Shown here in pieces: positions 12,901 through 18,731 of a DNA stretch of 64,000 bases; the stretch's first letter is position 1, and every line of letters starts with the position of its first letter. This stretch comes from Aliikangiella marina (GTDB lineage: Bacteria; Pseudomonadota; Gammaproteobacteria; Enterobacterales; Kangiellaceae), in NCBI RefSeq assembly GCF_007004765.1, contig NZ_VIKR01000001.1:1364001-1428000 (forward strand), given 5' to 3'. The notes under the pieces are model-generated. The model had not been told where the DNA came from, made no database searches, and saw only the letters and a list, made by a program, of their open reading frames with translations. The translations under genes and the position numbers were made by a program.

Positions 12901-15900
12901 AGCGAGATTCATACTCTTTTGCTTGATATTTTAGGTCATTATCTAGCTTTAATTCTCTTATTTGTTCTTTATTAAGTAATGAGATCTCAGCAATTGGTTG
13001 GTCTGGCGACTCCATCGCTCCATCGAGAATATTAATAAAACTAAGTGTTAGCTGGGAAATGAGGTCTTCTGAGTACAAATCGTTTCGATAAACTATCTTG
13101 CCGCGTAAAGTATCGCCTTCAGGTTGCAATACAAGCTCTAGATCGAATTGGCTTTCTTTTATATCTAAGTCAATAATCGAAAATTTAGAGTTCAAAAAAT
13201 TATTCGAGTGTATTTTTATATTTTGATATGAGAATAAAACTTGTACTAAAGGCGAATGCAGCGAATTGGGTGCGCACTTGATCTCTTCGACCAGACTTGA
13301 AAGCGGTATACTATAATCCTTTAATACACTGCTACAGTTACTCATTGATTCTTCTAACATTGATATAAATGATGCTTTAAGATCAAGCTTTGTTCTTATC
13401 GGTACAACGTTTATAAAATAACTAATGATATTCCTAAATTTAGTTAAATCCCTGTTTAAATTAGGAACACCAATCAAGAGATCCAATTGATTTGAGTACT
13501 TTGAAATAAGGACATTAAAAGCTAAGAACAATACTGAGAATGGTGTAGATTTGTTCTTGCTAGCAAACCTACTAATTTTTTCACTTAATGGCAAAGGAAC
13601 GTTAAAAAAGTGCGAACAAACCTCGTATTCTCTTTGGTAAACTTGACTTTGCGACTTTGGTAAATTGACGATTTGGTTTGAGCCGCTTAAATACCCCTTC
13701 CAAAAATCAGTAACTTCGATATCGACTGGCCCGCTACTCTTTTGGCTATCAAAATATACTTTATATTGATTACTAGTGCTAATCTTCGTTAATGGATTGT
13801 GTTTTTTTAAACTTTGATATATATCGTTAAGCTCTTCAAAAATAACTTTTATACTCCATCCATCACACACAATATGGTGGATCGTTAAAAATAAAACGCC
13901 GCTTTCTGAGGAGCTTTTAACTAACTTTATTCGTATTGGGGGCTGATTAAATAAATCAAATGCTTGGTAAGATTCCGCTCTCCCGATTTCACAGATCGCA
14001 GTCTCTCGTTGTGCTTCGGTTACATGAGATAAGTCATAGAGTTCAAAATCTAAGGTAGAAACATCAGGTAAATATAAATCGGTAGAATTCTCTTTAAACC
14101 GGCATTTTAGTAGTGGATGCCGCTCACAGAGCACTTCCATCGTATTACTAATTAATTCTAAATCAAACTCATCGTTTAAATAGATTTGCATCGGTATATT
14201 GTGAGCAAGCCGACCTTTCTCAAGTTGCTCAACAACAAGCATCGCCTTTTGATTTTGAGATAGCGGGTATACCTTAGCTTGTTTTAAATCTACTTCGTTA
14301 AGACTTCCAATGGTTTTGCGATAATTAGTTAAACAAAATGCTTTTTTTTTATCGTTATTACCAGTCGACAAGCTCTTATCGCAACCCTCAGAAAATTCTT
14401 TTGTATTTAAGAAATAATCTGCGATAGACTTTATGCTATTAAAATTTAAAAGAAAATCTGGAGTTAGCTTCGTCTTAAAGGCTTGTTCAAGCTCACATTG
14501 CAACTCTAATAATTCCATTGAATCTAACTCTAACTCATCTAGACTAGCTTCCATATTGAGAGAGCCAATTTCACGCGGACTAATTATTTCATTGATACAA
14601 TTTCTAATAACCTTAAGCGTTTGTTCTGCGGCATCACAAGCGTATGCATCTGGTAAATCATCAATCTTACAAGCTCGTTGGTTAACGATCTTTTCAAAAT
14701 ATTCAATAATAGTTTCAAATGAATTGTTACTTATTAAAAAGTCAGCAGATAATTTTGTGTTAAATTTTTCTTCAAAAGCGCACTGAAGCTCTAATAACTC
14801 CATAGAATCTAAACTTAGATCGCTCAGCAAGGTTTCCCTAGTGAACAGTGACCCTTTTACCACTGGAATCAGTTTTGTCACTGTTGAAAATACAGTTTCT
14901 TCGATTTCGACTTCTTTGAACTCTTCTTTTAAGGACGCTTCATAGTCATTATGATTTACGCTAGCCTTTTGTGATTCTGTTTGAGTTGAAAAATACTCAA
15001 TAACCTTACCCAACGTATCGTTTACAAATAGAAAATCAGAATCTAGTTTAGTAGAAAACTCACGCTCTATAGCAAACTGAACTTCTACCAACTCCATGGA
15101 ATCTAATCCAGAACAGGAAAAATTTGTTCCCGAGCACACTTCATCCAGCTGTTCGCCGTTTAAGACTTTCTCTAGTATGGAAACTAATTTAGTCCGAGTA
15201 TCAGTTATTTGCTCAGATTCCGCTCCTGAAGAGTCAGGCGAACCATTATCGTTGAATGAAGAGTGAATTCTTTTGATATAGTGGCTAATTTGATCGACAG
15301 TATCATATTCAAGTAAAAAATCAGGCTTAAGTTTAATCGAAAATGACTTCTCGATAATGCATTGAACCTCTAGTAACTCCATAGAGTCAATTCCAATATC
15401 ATTGATCGATTGACCTTGAGCTAAACTACGACATTTTTTGGGGTTAATCACATGAGCGATTTCACGTAATAACACCGCTACAATACCATCTTCTGTTTGG
15501 TTGAATAATGAAAGTTCTGAATCCTCATTGTTACTTACCGATAATTGCGTATCTACAGGGACCGAGTCAATCTCTTCGATATTTTTTTTATCTTTTTTTG
15601 CAACCAAAATCGCTTGACTAGCTTCTTTGGGATTCTTAATAAACGGTAATGTATAGGCCTTAAAACCAACATATTCTGAATCTAAAAACGCCTTTTCCCA
15701 TCTAGATACATCGAGTAAGCATGAACCTGGTAAACGATTTTCTGGATCTTCAAATAACCACCACCCATGTAATAGTCCACCAGTGTACAGTAATAAATCT
15801 TTCATCCTGGTGTATTCGTTTATAGCGATGATACCATCAGGATTAAGTAATTCTTTTACCTGAGAAAGCGTATATTTTATATATTTTGTATCATGCAATA

Positions 15901-18637
15901 CATTAGAAGCATAAATAATGTCATATGATTTTGAGTTCTCTAAGGAGAGGTTTTCAACATCAAGGACATCAAATTTAATATTTGGATATTTATCCGAAAA
16001 CTTTTGTTTTCCATATCTTACAAATGAACTAGAGATATCCGTATATGTAAATTCAATAAAATCAAAGTATTCTGACAAAGACTCTAAAACATTTGTTGTC
16101 GCGCCTCCAGTACCTGCACCCACCTCTAAAATTTTAATCTTAGAACCCGCTGCTTTATTAACCTTGAGTAGCGCATATTGTCTTATCACCTCGGCTAGTA
16201 CCGAATTAAAATAATCTGAAACTTTATCACCTTTAAATATCGCTTCAAAAGACTCCATTGATGCATTCGGAAAAATAGCTTGATTAGCTGTCATCTTACC
16301 TTGCAAGACGTTTTTGAAGTTCCCTAGTCCGAGCTCCATTAAATTTAAAAATGAAACATAAAACGGAAACTGTTCTGTATACCTTTTACTAAAAACTGGA
16401 AAATCTTTGGTGATATCTAACAAAAGCTGAGAACAATTTTTATCGATAATCGAAAACTCTCTTAAATTCTCATCAACCTTTACAACCCCTATCCTTCCTA
16501 GCAAGTTTACGAGCTCATTAAATAATCTATAATACTTTGGTAAGACATTAAATTTTATTAGTAACTTATCAATGGAATATTTTCGTGAATAATCAAGCTC
16601 TAAACCCATTTGAGCGAGCACTGTCAACAACCAGCGTCCCCCAAAAGACTCTAATTCTCTCTCTGCAAGAAGCGTATCATCTTCAGGGCCTATTGAATAA
16701 GTCGAGATAAACTTATCAATATATTTCTCAACGGGAAGATCATCACTTTTAGTTTTATAGGTATATACAGCCAAACTAGCGTGCTTCAAATTATCCAATT
16801 TACCCCTTCCGCCCAAAACATTATGCGCAGAGACAAAATCGAGAAAATCATTTAATTCCTCAAGGGAGACTCCGCTTTGTGTTTTAACAGATTCAACATA
16901 TAACTTTCCATCAATTGAAATCAAACTAGCTATCGCACAAAGCTTATCCTTAATAACGAGGCCGTACTGAAAAGAGGAACTCTGTTTTATTCTTGAAGTT
17001 AACTGAGTTTCTGGTAAGACACCATCTAGGCAGAAGCAACTATCCATATCTCTTATTAAATCTACATCCTTTAAAACTAAATGCCTAATTTGATAGTCTT
17101 TCTTTTGAAAATAATTTAAGGTAATTCGGCTAAATGGCAAAAATTTAGGATATTTATTACTGTATTCAAGATTTGGAAATAATCCAACTTCAGACGCACT
17201 AATTAAAAAGGCAGTTGCATCAGTTAAGTATTGCCTAGAAAAACCATGATACGCATCAAAATAAAGATTCTCGCTTCTATCAATGAACTGATTTGTGACG
17301 GTTGCAGGCAAACTATGTACTTCTAGTAAAACTAGTCCATGCTTTGAATCTAAGTCAGCCCACTTCTTCAAATGTTCGACTAAGCTTTGCATTACCTTTT
17401 TCACCGGTATCAAATCACCAGCGTGATCAACGCAAATCGATTGATAGGTATTATCTAGTCTCTGATGCTCTTGGTTAACATTAATAGTTTCATTAAACGG
17501 ACGATCATGATCTAAAAAAGAACGAACATGTAAGATATTCTCTGGATCAGTTATACCTTTATCAATAAGGTCGACAATCATTTGCTGAGGATCACCGATA
17601 TCACCGCGCAAAGTCATATGATCTATTGAGTTTAAGGTTTTTGACGTTTCTAACAGCGCTTTTTCGTTATAATCAATACCAATTAAAATCACTGGAAATT
17701 TATCTAACGCTTCACCACGTAACGTTTTTTCCTTAATTGTTAAATATATTTTTTTTAAAAGGTCGCCGTTTCCACACCCCATATCGGCAACGTACTTAGG
17801 TTGCTCTGAATAGTCTCGATTATCAAAGATTGATATTACAAGTGATTCAATTTCCTTAAAGTACTTTTCGTGTTGAAAGCCGCTCCCTTGTACATTTAAC
17901 GTTCGGTCAATATGAAGTTCATGGCCTGCTTCATCTCTCTCGAAAACTTGAGAATGCTTGCCTGAAAGTAGACTAGGTATATTTTGAATCATTGGTTTAT
18001 AGGATGCTACAGTAGCGGCGATATAAATCCTATCAAATATAAACTTACCAACATTAGTAACTTCATAATAGTCTTTTTGTTTATTCACCCAAGCTTTACT
18101 AATGAAATACTCTATAATTTCCTTTTTAAAAATTGAAGATGCAATGTCAAGCTTAAGTTCTAGCGATTGTTCGTCAACCTTCTGATACGTCAGTAAACTA
18201 TGTTTCTTGAGAGCTAATAATAAAGATATAATCAATATACCATCTAGCATATCTGCTATTAATTCATTGTCTAGCTGCCATCTATTCGAAGAGCGCTCTA
18301 ACCACGTTGTTAAACCCGCATCACTGTTACTATTTACATAGTCTTCCATCGGAAAATCTAACAGCATTAAAATTTCGTTAGGTATTAAATGTCTTTGTTT
18401 AGCGTTTTCTAACAAGCGATATTCATTAGCATCGTTTTGTTCAATCCAACCGAGCGACTCTAATGATCGTAGGGCGATTTTCAAATGGCCGCTATTTGCC
18501 TTGAGAGTCTTAACAAGTTTATCAAAGTTACAATATTCATCTGCTGTAAGACAATCAAACACCCCTAGCTCTTGAGCAGCAAGAACCGTTGGTATGATTA
18601 CATAACCGTGTTTGTATCGATTGATAATTTCTAACAT
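1..18637 (-). CDS. Giant NRPS with AprA-like t-butyl loading module (partial, C-terminus outside window)
   Basis: This is a single open frame of at least 6212 codons from ATG 18637 to the left edge. All eight carrier serines that I mapped fall in this frame. Domain order: MT1, pseudo-GNAT, MT2, four ACPs, C-A(Gly)-PCP, C-A(Asp)-PCP, C-truncated A with N-MT-PCP, C-A(Ser)-PCP-E. It should be a cytoplasmic assembly line that joins a methylated acyl starter to a peptide. It is the last gene visible in a leftward operon, 94 bp after the CmlA-like gene. The Shine-Dalgarno signal is weak (only AGG about 11 bp upstream), so translation may depend on upstream genes. No thioesterase or release domain is visible; it must lie beyond position 1 or on another protein. 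Substrate calls come from Stachelhaus residues read by eye. Confidence 0.95.
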   Translation of the reverse strand, partial: MLEIINRYKHGYVIIPTVLAAQELGVFDCLTADEYCNFDKLVKTLKANSGHLKIALRSLESLGWIEQNDANEYRLLENAKQRHLIPNEILMLLDFPMEDYVNSNSDAGLTTWLERSSNRWQLDNELIADMLDGILIISLLLALKKHSLLTYQKVDEQSLELKLDIASSIFKKEIIEYFISKAWVNKQKDYYEVTNVGKFIFDRIYIAATVASYKPMIQNIPSLLSGKHSQVFERDEAGHELHIDRTLNVQGSGFQHEKYFKEIESLVISIFDNRDYSEQPKYVADMGCGNGDLLKKIYLTIKEKTLRGEALDKFPVILIGIDYNEKALLETSKTLNSIDHMTLRGDIGDPQQMIVDLIDKGITDPENILHVRSFLDHDRPFNETINVNQEHQRLDNTYQSICVDHAGDLIPVKKVMQSLVEHLKKWADLDSKHGLVLLEVHSLPATVTNQFIDRSENLYFDAYHGFSRQYLTDATAFLISASEVGLFPNLEYSNKYPKFLPFSRITLNYFQKKDYQIRHLVLKDVDLIRDMDSCFCLDGVLPETQLTSRIKQSSSFQYGLVIKDKLCAIASLISIDGKLYVESVKTQSGVSLEELNDFLDFVSAHNVLGGRGKLDNLKHASLAVYTYKTKSDDLPVEKYIDKFISTYSIGPEDDTLLAERELESFGGRWLLTVLAQMGLELDYSRKYSIDKLLIKFNVLPKYYRLFNELVNLLGRIGVVKVDENLREFSIIDKNCSQLLLDITKDFPVFSKRYTEQFPFYVSFLNLMELGLGNFKNVLQGKMTANQAIFPNASMESFEAIFKGDKVSDYFNSVLAEVIRQYALLKVNKAAGSKIKILEVGAGTGGATTNVLESLSEYFDFIEFTYTDISSSFVRYGKQKFSDKYPNIKFDVLDVENLSLENSKSYDIIYASNVLHDTKYIKYTLSQVKELLNPDGIIAINEYTRMKDLLLYTGGLLHGWWLFEDPENRLPGSCLLDVSRWEKAFLDSEYVGFKAYTLPFIKNPKEASQAILVAKKDKKNIEEIDSVPVDTQLSVSNNEDSELSLFNQTEDGIVAVLLREIAHVINPKKCRSLAQGQSINDIGIDSMELLEVQCIIEKSFSIKLKPDFLLEYDTVDQISHYIKRIHSSFNDNGSPDSSGAESEQITDTRTKLVSILEKVLNGEQLDEVCSGTNFSCSGLDSMELVEVQFAIEREFSTKLDSDFLFVNDTLGKVIEYFSTQTESQKASVNHNDYEASLKEEFKEVEIEETVFSTVTKLIPVVKGSLFTRETLLSDLSLDSMELLELQCAFEEKFNTKLSADFLISNNSFETIIEYFEKIVNQRACKIDDLPDAYACDAAEQTLKVIRNCINEIISPREIGSLNMEASLDELELDSMELLELQCELEQAFKTKLTPDFLLNFNSIKSIADYFLNTKEFSEGCDKSLSTGNNDKKKAFCLTNYRKTIGSLNEVDLKQAKVYPLSQNQKAMLVVEQLEKGRLAHNIPMQIYLNDEFDLELISNTMEVLCERHPLLKCRFKENSTDLYLPDVSTLDFELYDLSHVTEAQRETAICEIGRAESYQAFDLFNQPPIRIKLVKSSSESGVLFLTIHHIVCDGWSIKVIFEELNDIYQSLKKHNPLTKISTSNQYKVYFDSQKSSGPVDIEVTDFWKGYLSGSNQIVNLPKSQSQVYQREYEVCSHFFNVPLPLSEKISRFASKNKSTPFSVLFLAFNVLISKYSNQLDLLIGVPNLNRDLTKFRNIISYFINVVPIRTKLDLKASFISMLEESMSNCSSVLKDYSIPLSSLVEEIKCAPNSLHSPLVQVLFSYQNIKIHSNNFLNSKFSIIDLDIKESQFDLELVLQPEGDTLRGKIVYRNDLYSEDLISQLTLSFINILDGAMESPDQPIAEISLLNKEQIRELKLDNDLKYQAKEYESRFYELIKPHANLKPDAIGLVYKNAHISYRCLDQLTNSLANYLNKFGVKAGNTVAVYMDRSAEMLITILGIMKAGAAYVPLDPSFPEERIEYILVDANVNFLVCDNNSHDRLNFNHEKTIVFNSILLSKLNQSSSKILTENSNHKGNLAYVIYTSGSTGKPKGVEIEHHSLTNFLLSMEHKPGLAKGCNLLAITSISFDIHTLEFFLPLICGEKVVLADRQSVRSPKEIYRLISQHYINAIQATPSTWQILLKDFPELNYSFLALCGGEAISRELTQRFVSRSNFQLWNMYGPTETCVWSSVKRLKSQDNVNIGMPINNTQFYILDSQQYILPNYVIGELYIGGNGVALGYRNAPSLTADKFVMLPHILGGSHRLYRTGDLARRLPNGEFEYIGREDDQVKVRGYRIELGEIEATINAIDIVDTCVVIKQSNKRNEDILVAYWVSKKPVESVNEDSRFIKTILVKSLPEYMIPNEIVNLDKLPMTANKKIDKKALSEREFSSMKDVVPAKTKIEKTILSIWSDILLIDEEKISVTDSFYALGGHSLLFAEVVNRLTSRGIECGIKWVVECLNIRSLAQKITDNADNQIVTADHRPATIANELEKKGSNEKNRCHECLELSTEEVNTIYEQVTGKDNEVEAILPILPMQEGLLFNYLNNSELDSYVLKLLLKFKDLSELEDYVNALQLCVDKFEALRSSFHFDGLSKPIQVINRVAKLSLIKAKEKLNNDDSQPLNRQFDKVIPIDISTAPLIRLEQITLPDENECFLDLRIHHLITDQVSLDKLNEAIAIIISGKPQIDIYNPSYIDFVNHTLKNINIDIENYFTRMLGDVNEPSLPFSIAYTDQATTEVTRQLLEKDCSTDILEIAKRFQISPATIFHLAWALFVASSSTKRDVVFGTVLSGRLQDFRGIDSLQGLLINTLPIRVNLVNKTVAEIVYEIDSSLKELMTMEQASAGLAHGCSNLKDSIPLYSSLINYRHSKEQYSGEEEKLRLGVEVAQWDMKSSLPFVLAITNQAGRFYIESKAVSEIGSRNVLDYFNTLLKRLVKILLGSPNESLDAISPISESLQIKLTDSEHKTNLNARNCDSLHVEFERQVELSPDSIAVACDCEYLSYRALNQKANQLARYLRENGVAADKIVGIYLERSLETLISVFAILKTGGAYLPIDPSYPDSRVEFMLDDSRVEHIITNEKLAQSIQASFSGELVAVDNKLIRLKLTKHLNSNLDTNSECNANSLAYVIYTSGSTGRPKGTLINQIGLINYLQHSIKNYLQQDVLGSVVSNTLSFDATVTSLLPPLLVGKQVEILREGDNLLHDLYDKIFLSSAPLLFKFTPSHLRALKDLFRTQNGVKTRHIIVFGGESASLKLIKEWSNNLLPMAVFIHHYGPTETVVGSSDFRVPTGQRLNTMTGDSLPIGQPIQNTELYVLDDNLNLVPPQAVGELYISGLGVARGYLRRPSLSAEKFLPDPFCAKAGRRMYKTGDLVKWNANSELIFLGRIDQQVKVNGFRIELGEISYQLQKHPSIADCHVLAKKVNSESLALIAYFILNENADLGDRKDKGVINEALKRHLSLNLPSYQVPNYYVELSQWPLMPNGKLNLADLPLPSQDGLTNSNFVAPRNMLETKISEIWCEVLKHKKISINDNFFSLGGQSLLAMRMISLIRQEFNNEVTLNQLFQSPTIAELAGLLTATKSSFVLPSIKKASRDKPLLLSYAQQRLWFIDQFGEGSVQYNVPSHFLLNESVEKHALKKAVKEIVNRHEALRTCFRSTKGRALQVILKDFEVPFEYHDLTSLSEGERTVEVEKYMQYEVDTPFDLSLDVMLRVKLLKLSEKSSLILYTMHHIVSDGWSRGIVQNELMALYRCYKDNHIPSLKPIKTQYADYAMWQRKWLSGETLQQQLEFWKQRLTDLPVVHNLPLDKERPKHQSFDGEIFHQRLSEGLTTNITKHCELNSVTKFMFLQTAFSILVGRLSNQADVVMGAPIAGRIHTDIEDLIGFFVNTLVLRTKLTEGVTFVELLTQNKLDMLEAYTHQHIPFEMLVEELQPERNTGHNPLFQIVIAGQNNELGLLDLETQQNNLSEIGEIQSRQILPFTKRMRTRFDLELHIFEMGDKLSFSWVFNRSIFNLASIQKFASSFEVLLEDIALEMSKEPDSQKSVFKLNFIKNAKSTPAPIELFSNTQGFPKNSSINKLLAKLVDNNLINNTQNSEIFIDVIDQHMQPVADGMIGELCLLGIKDSLIEKHERLFETQQLICVSSSDEENLYVYKTGDFVRKQGNHDFEFARSNFQVKLYQIESDKVRLQNLLSNCDQLASAKVVVSKKQLQCPQLKAYIALEESSKDYLYKFSQLESELLKALKNKETLSYLPNQIVPFLPAALEGENKYFDNHNSINAYELESTLLTHGSVGAVSIGYYGEKNDLQIAHVSLSEDYIDSLSEKYINEQLEHWSTFYNDTYDKSERNITVDLNISGWNSSYTEKPIPVNDMEEWVDLACKRIQGFKPKRLLEIGCGTGLLLFRYANDCEYVKATDISASALANVKNELKERGWSHVELEHGDALSVQNWATDQFDTIVINSVVPYLPSKQYFEKVLENLLSCAMPNAQIFIGDIRNLDLHSEHVAEIERCHLTKDLSKREFARRVNWRLHQEQELLISPTYFERLKSKFKRIKRVNILAKKGFGDNEMMRFRYDVIISVESSSNQEVEKCNLNWLEYDSVSQVKSLLLEGTFESFGVSGIPNPRVTDLVNLVDSLSKENDIKIVAPSDALGELNKHSKELSRQIFGLCAVAKDNGYHSEITWSQSNRAKLDFIFSRTELPEVRARGDYSQSRLINYPGLPVVNRDFSRELRQYMAQFYVSRLLPQQFIVLDEMPEYFLKTGDKSLLPIPDVSALNREGYKEPRNPIEQKICRLWELVLCKEKIGIFDNFFSLGGHSLMATRLISLIREEFQCELQVRVLFEFPTIAGLSDAIKSKKDSFILPPVKKLNGVEKIPLSYSQQRLWFLDQLGEGSSEYNAAGWFLLTEEFNKAAFKQALKCIIERHQVIRTNYIKHDGKAYQQVVNKFDVPLTFIDLSDLDSSLKEKETKRHIRAEATTKFCLESALKLRVKILKLNTREHLILYTMHHIASDGWSMSILHKELSEFYRAFANGESCQLAELNVQYVDYAVWQRQWLKNDILSKQLSYWKKQLDSVPVVHNIPLDYNRPSTQMYAGNSITQSFSSEVSRVIRMLCDEHQVTSFMLMQTIFSLFVGKYSNSTDVIMGTPLAGRYHKDIEGLIGFFVNSVVLRTDLSGNPTFLELLDRNKSTILDAFTYQHIPFEMLVDEVQPERNLSHNPIFQILFAGQNNERNQLNLQSENNADDELIKKLQKYQVNSVRFDLELNLNDSEPEIIIRWVYNKGLFKLSTIKRMLRNFEVLVENVVKKLTSSAPTRINELGLISEEEVKTLNKWNLTGKDFQDKIKISNLLVKQAEKNTDSIGLVFANHHLSYLEFNRRSNQLAHLLSSKGIKNEVCVALFLERSLDMVIAMAAIVKAGGYYLPIDTETPADRLSFILKNSRAKLIVSHGALAQSLLDITAQDNSLNLNNSELELLNLDDRNPYCNLPVSSLLDDNLTDGLIYTIYTSGSTGEPKGVTISHKALVNRLEWMQEKYRLTGKDRVLQKTPYSFDVSVWEFFWPLISGSTLVLAKPDGHKDPHYLSKLINHEKISVLHFVPPMLNAFLLATNWQGCQSVRQVICSGEALGTELQNRFLEISENSYLDNLYGPTEAAIDVSHWRCQAKSKLSSTPIGKAINNISLYIVDESVRPLPIGCIGELVIGGVGLSRGYLNKFALTAEKFIPNPFSKVAGERIYKTGDLARFHHDGNIEYIGRKDFQVKLRGFRVELGEIESLLLKQADVTSAVVIVHEDNRVGKRLIAYVVLQQNKLSRQEEIKDELENAAKRCLPTYMIPSEIVVLDKLPLSINGKVARERLPIPNIREKLSDFEAPCTEVEHKLCRVWQSVLGVDQVGVNENFFAIGGDSIISIQIVSKAKLEGLLINVRQVFEFPTIKLLAKHCQVLEQNRNPSRSSKGKVDLLPMHHWFFENKSQESNYFLLSRLLKVPHDFNSEFLQKFLKAVYERHDALRLVYKKKKTGWHGEFKILTDDLIAQSLIKVDLTDIGSSDLEKEFVTKCNQIKENIDLMDGPLFKVVHFKMNSPVKDRVLIIMHHLIGDGVSWRILMEDFLQSYRSWKQTRRVKLGEKTTSYQEWIKLVNLYANDSKPIISREYWLKEAALKIDLIQADNQPDNLPSFGTVKRKLGRLNAKQTNNLLTVC
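4030..7800 (-). other. NRPS module 3: C, truncated A with embedded N-methyltransferase, PCP
   Basis: The C domain is intact (HHIVSDGWS near residue 3749). The adenylation core is missing. Sequence runs from the end of the C domain straight into the late A region (IGELCLLG, then YKTGDF near residue 4173, then FEFARSNFQVKL). No YTSGSTG, no FDxxxxE and no YGPTE motif is present. An N-MT with GWNSSYTEKPIP (about 4375) and LLEIGCGTGLLLF (about 4410) lies inside this remnant. The A10 region reads LKTGDKSLLPIP, without the normal NGK lysine context. The PCP is normal (FFSLGGHSL, serine 4836). The module therefore cannot activate its own amino acid and must be loaded in trans or skipped. It resembles the A-less last module of syringomycin SyrE, which is loaded by SyrC. 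Confidence 0.88.
7850..10990 (-). other. NRPS module 2: C-A-PCP, predicted aspartate
   Basis: The C domain begins with ILPILPMQEGLLF (about residue 2552), and its active-site motif reads HHLITDQ near residue 2681, with Gln in place of the usual Gly. The A domain shows YTSGSTGRPKG near residue 3148 and FDATVTSLL near 3196. The specificity residues read D-A-T-K-V-G-H-V-G-K, one change from the aspartate code DLTKVGHVGK; asparagine is the closest alternative. A10 is MPNGKLN. The PCP motif FFSLGGQSL has its serine at residue 3561. Aspartate is a plausible substrate for one of the beta-hydroxylase candidates in the cluster. Confidence 0.82.
11190..14290 (-). other. NRPS module 1: C-A-PCP, predicted glycine
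   Basis: The C domain (about residues 1455-1870) has an intact HHIVCDGWS catalytic motif near residue 1587 and should condense the starter acyl group with the first amino acid. The A domain carries YTSGSTGKPKG near residue 2060, FDIHTLEFF near 2106 and YRTGDLARR near 2287. The specificity residues read D-I-L-Q-L-G-M-V-W-K, close to the known glycine code DILQLGLIWK. The A10 motif has NKKIDK in place of NGKIDR, keeping the lysine. The PCP carries FYALGGHSL with the modified serine at residue 2455. Confidence 0.85.
14400..15510 (-). other. Four tandem acyl carrier protein domains
   Basis: Four consecutive ACPs sit at residues about 1043-1412. Each carries the phosphopantetheine motif LDSMELLE or a close variant (GIDSMELLE, GLDSMELVE, SLDSMELLE, ELDSMELLE). 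The modified serines are residues 1085, 1180, 1278 and 1373, an even spacing of about 96 residues. Each domain is recognisable but the linkers differ, so they are diverged duplicates and not a recent perfect repeat. They lie between MT2 and the first condensation domain, so all could hold the starter unit. Tandem ACPs are known to raise flux in polyunsaturated fatty acid and some polyketide synthases. Four in a row on an NRPS starter module is unusual. Confidence 0.92.
15600..18637 (-). other. Loading module: MT1, pseudo-GNAT, MT2 (AprA-like)
   Basis: Residues 1-1013 of the NRPS. After a helical N-terminal adaptor, a first methyltransferase shows VADMGCGNGDLL (about residue 283) and HVRSFLDHDRPF (about 373), a signature I associate with the iron-dependent MT1 family of GNAT loading modules. 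A short GNAT-like stretch follows (about 511-640), then a second, different C-methyltransferase with KILEVGAGTGGATTN (about 836) and a GLLHGWWLF motif (about 955). This order matches AprA of apratoxin biosynthesis. There MT1 methylates malonyl-ACP, the GNAT is inactive, and MT2 couples decarboxylation to a further methylation to give pivaloyl-ACP. A pivaloyl or isobutyryl starter is inferred here. I cannot prove from sequence alone how many methylations occur or that the GNAT is inactive. Confidence 0.8.
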
Positions 18638-18731
18638 CTGAATAACGCCTATATTAACACTCGAGATCTTTCATTAACTTTTATGGATTTATTTAAGCAA
18701 AAAATTCATGCTTTTTTTTGGTACATATCCA

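Noticed and set aside
1-18637. Numerous plus-strand ORFs inside the NRPS region (for example 6321-6662 and 14433-14786)
   Set aside because: They are antisense shadows of a continuous, domain-complete minus-strand frame.
16700-18637. N-terminal region read as a free O-methyltransferase gene
   Set aside because: The frame continues without a stop into the second MT and the ACPs, and the motifs match the MT1 group of GNAT loading modules better.
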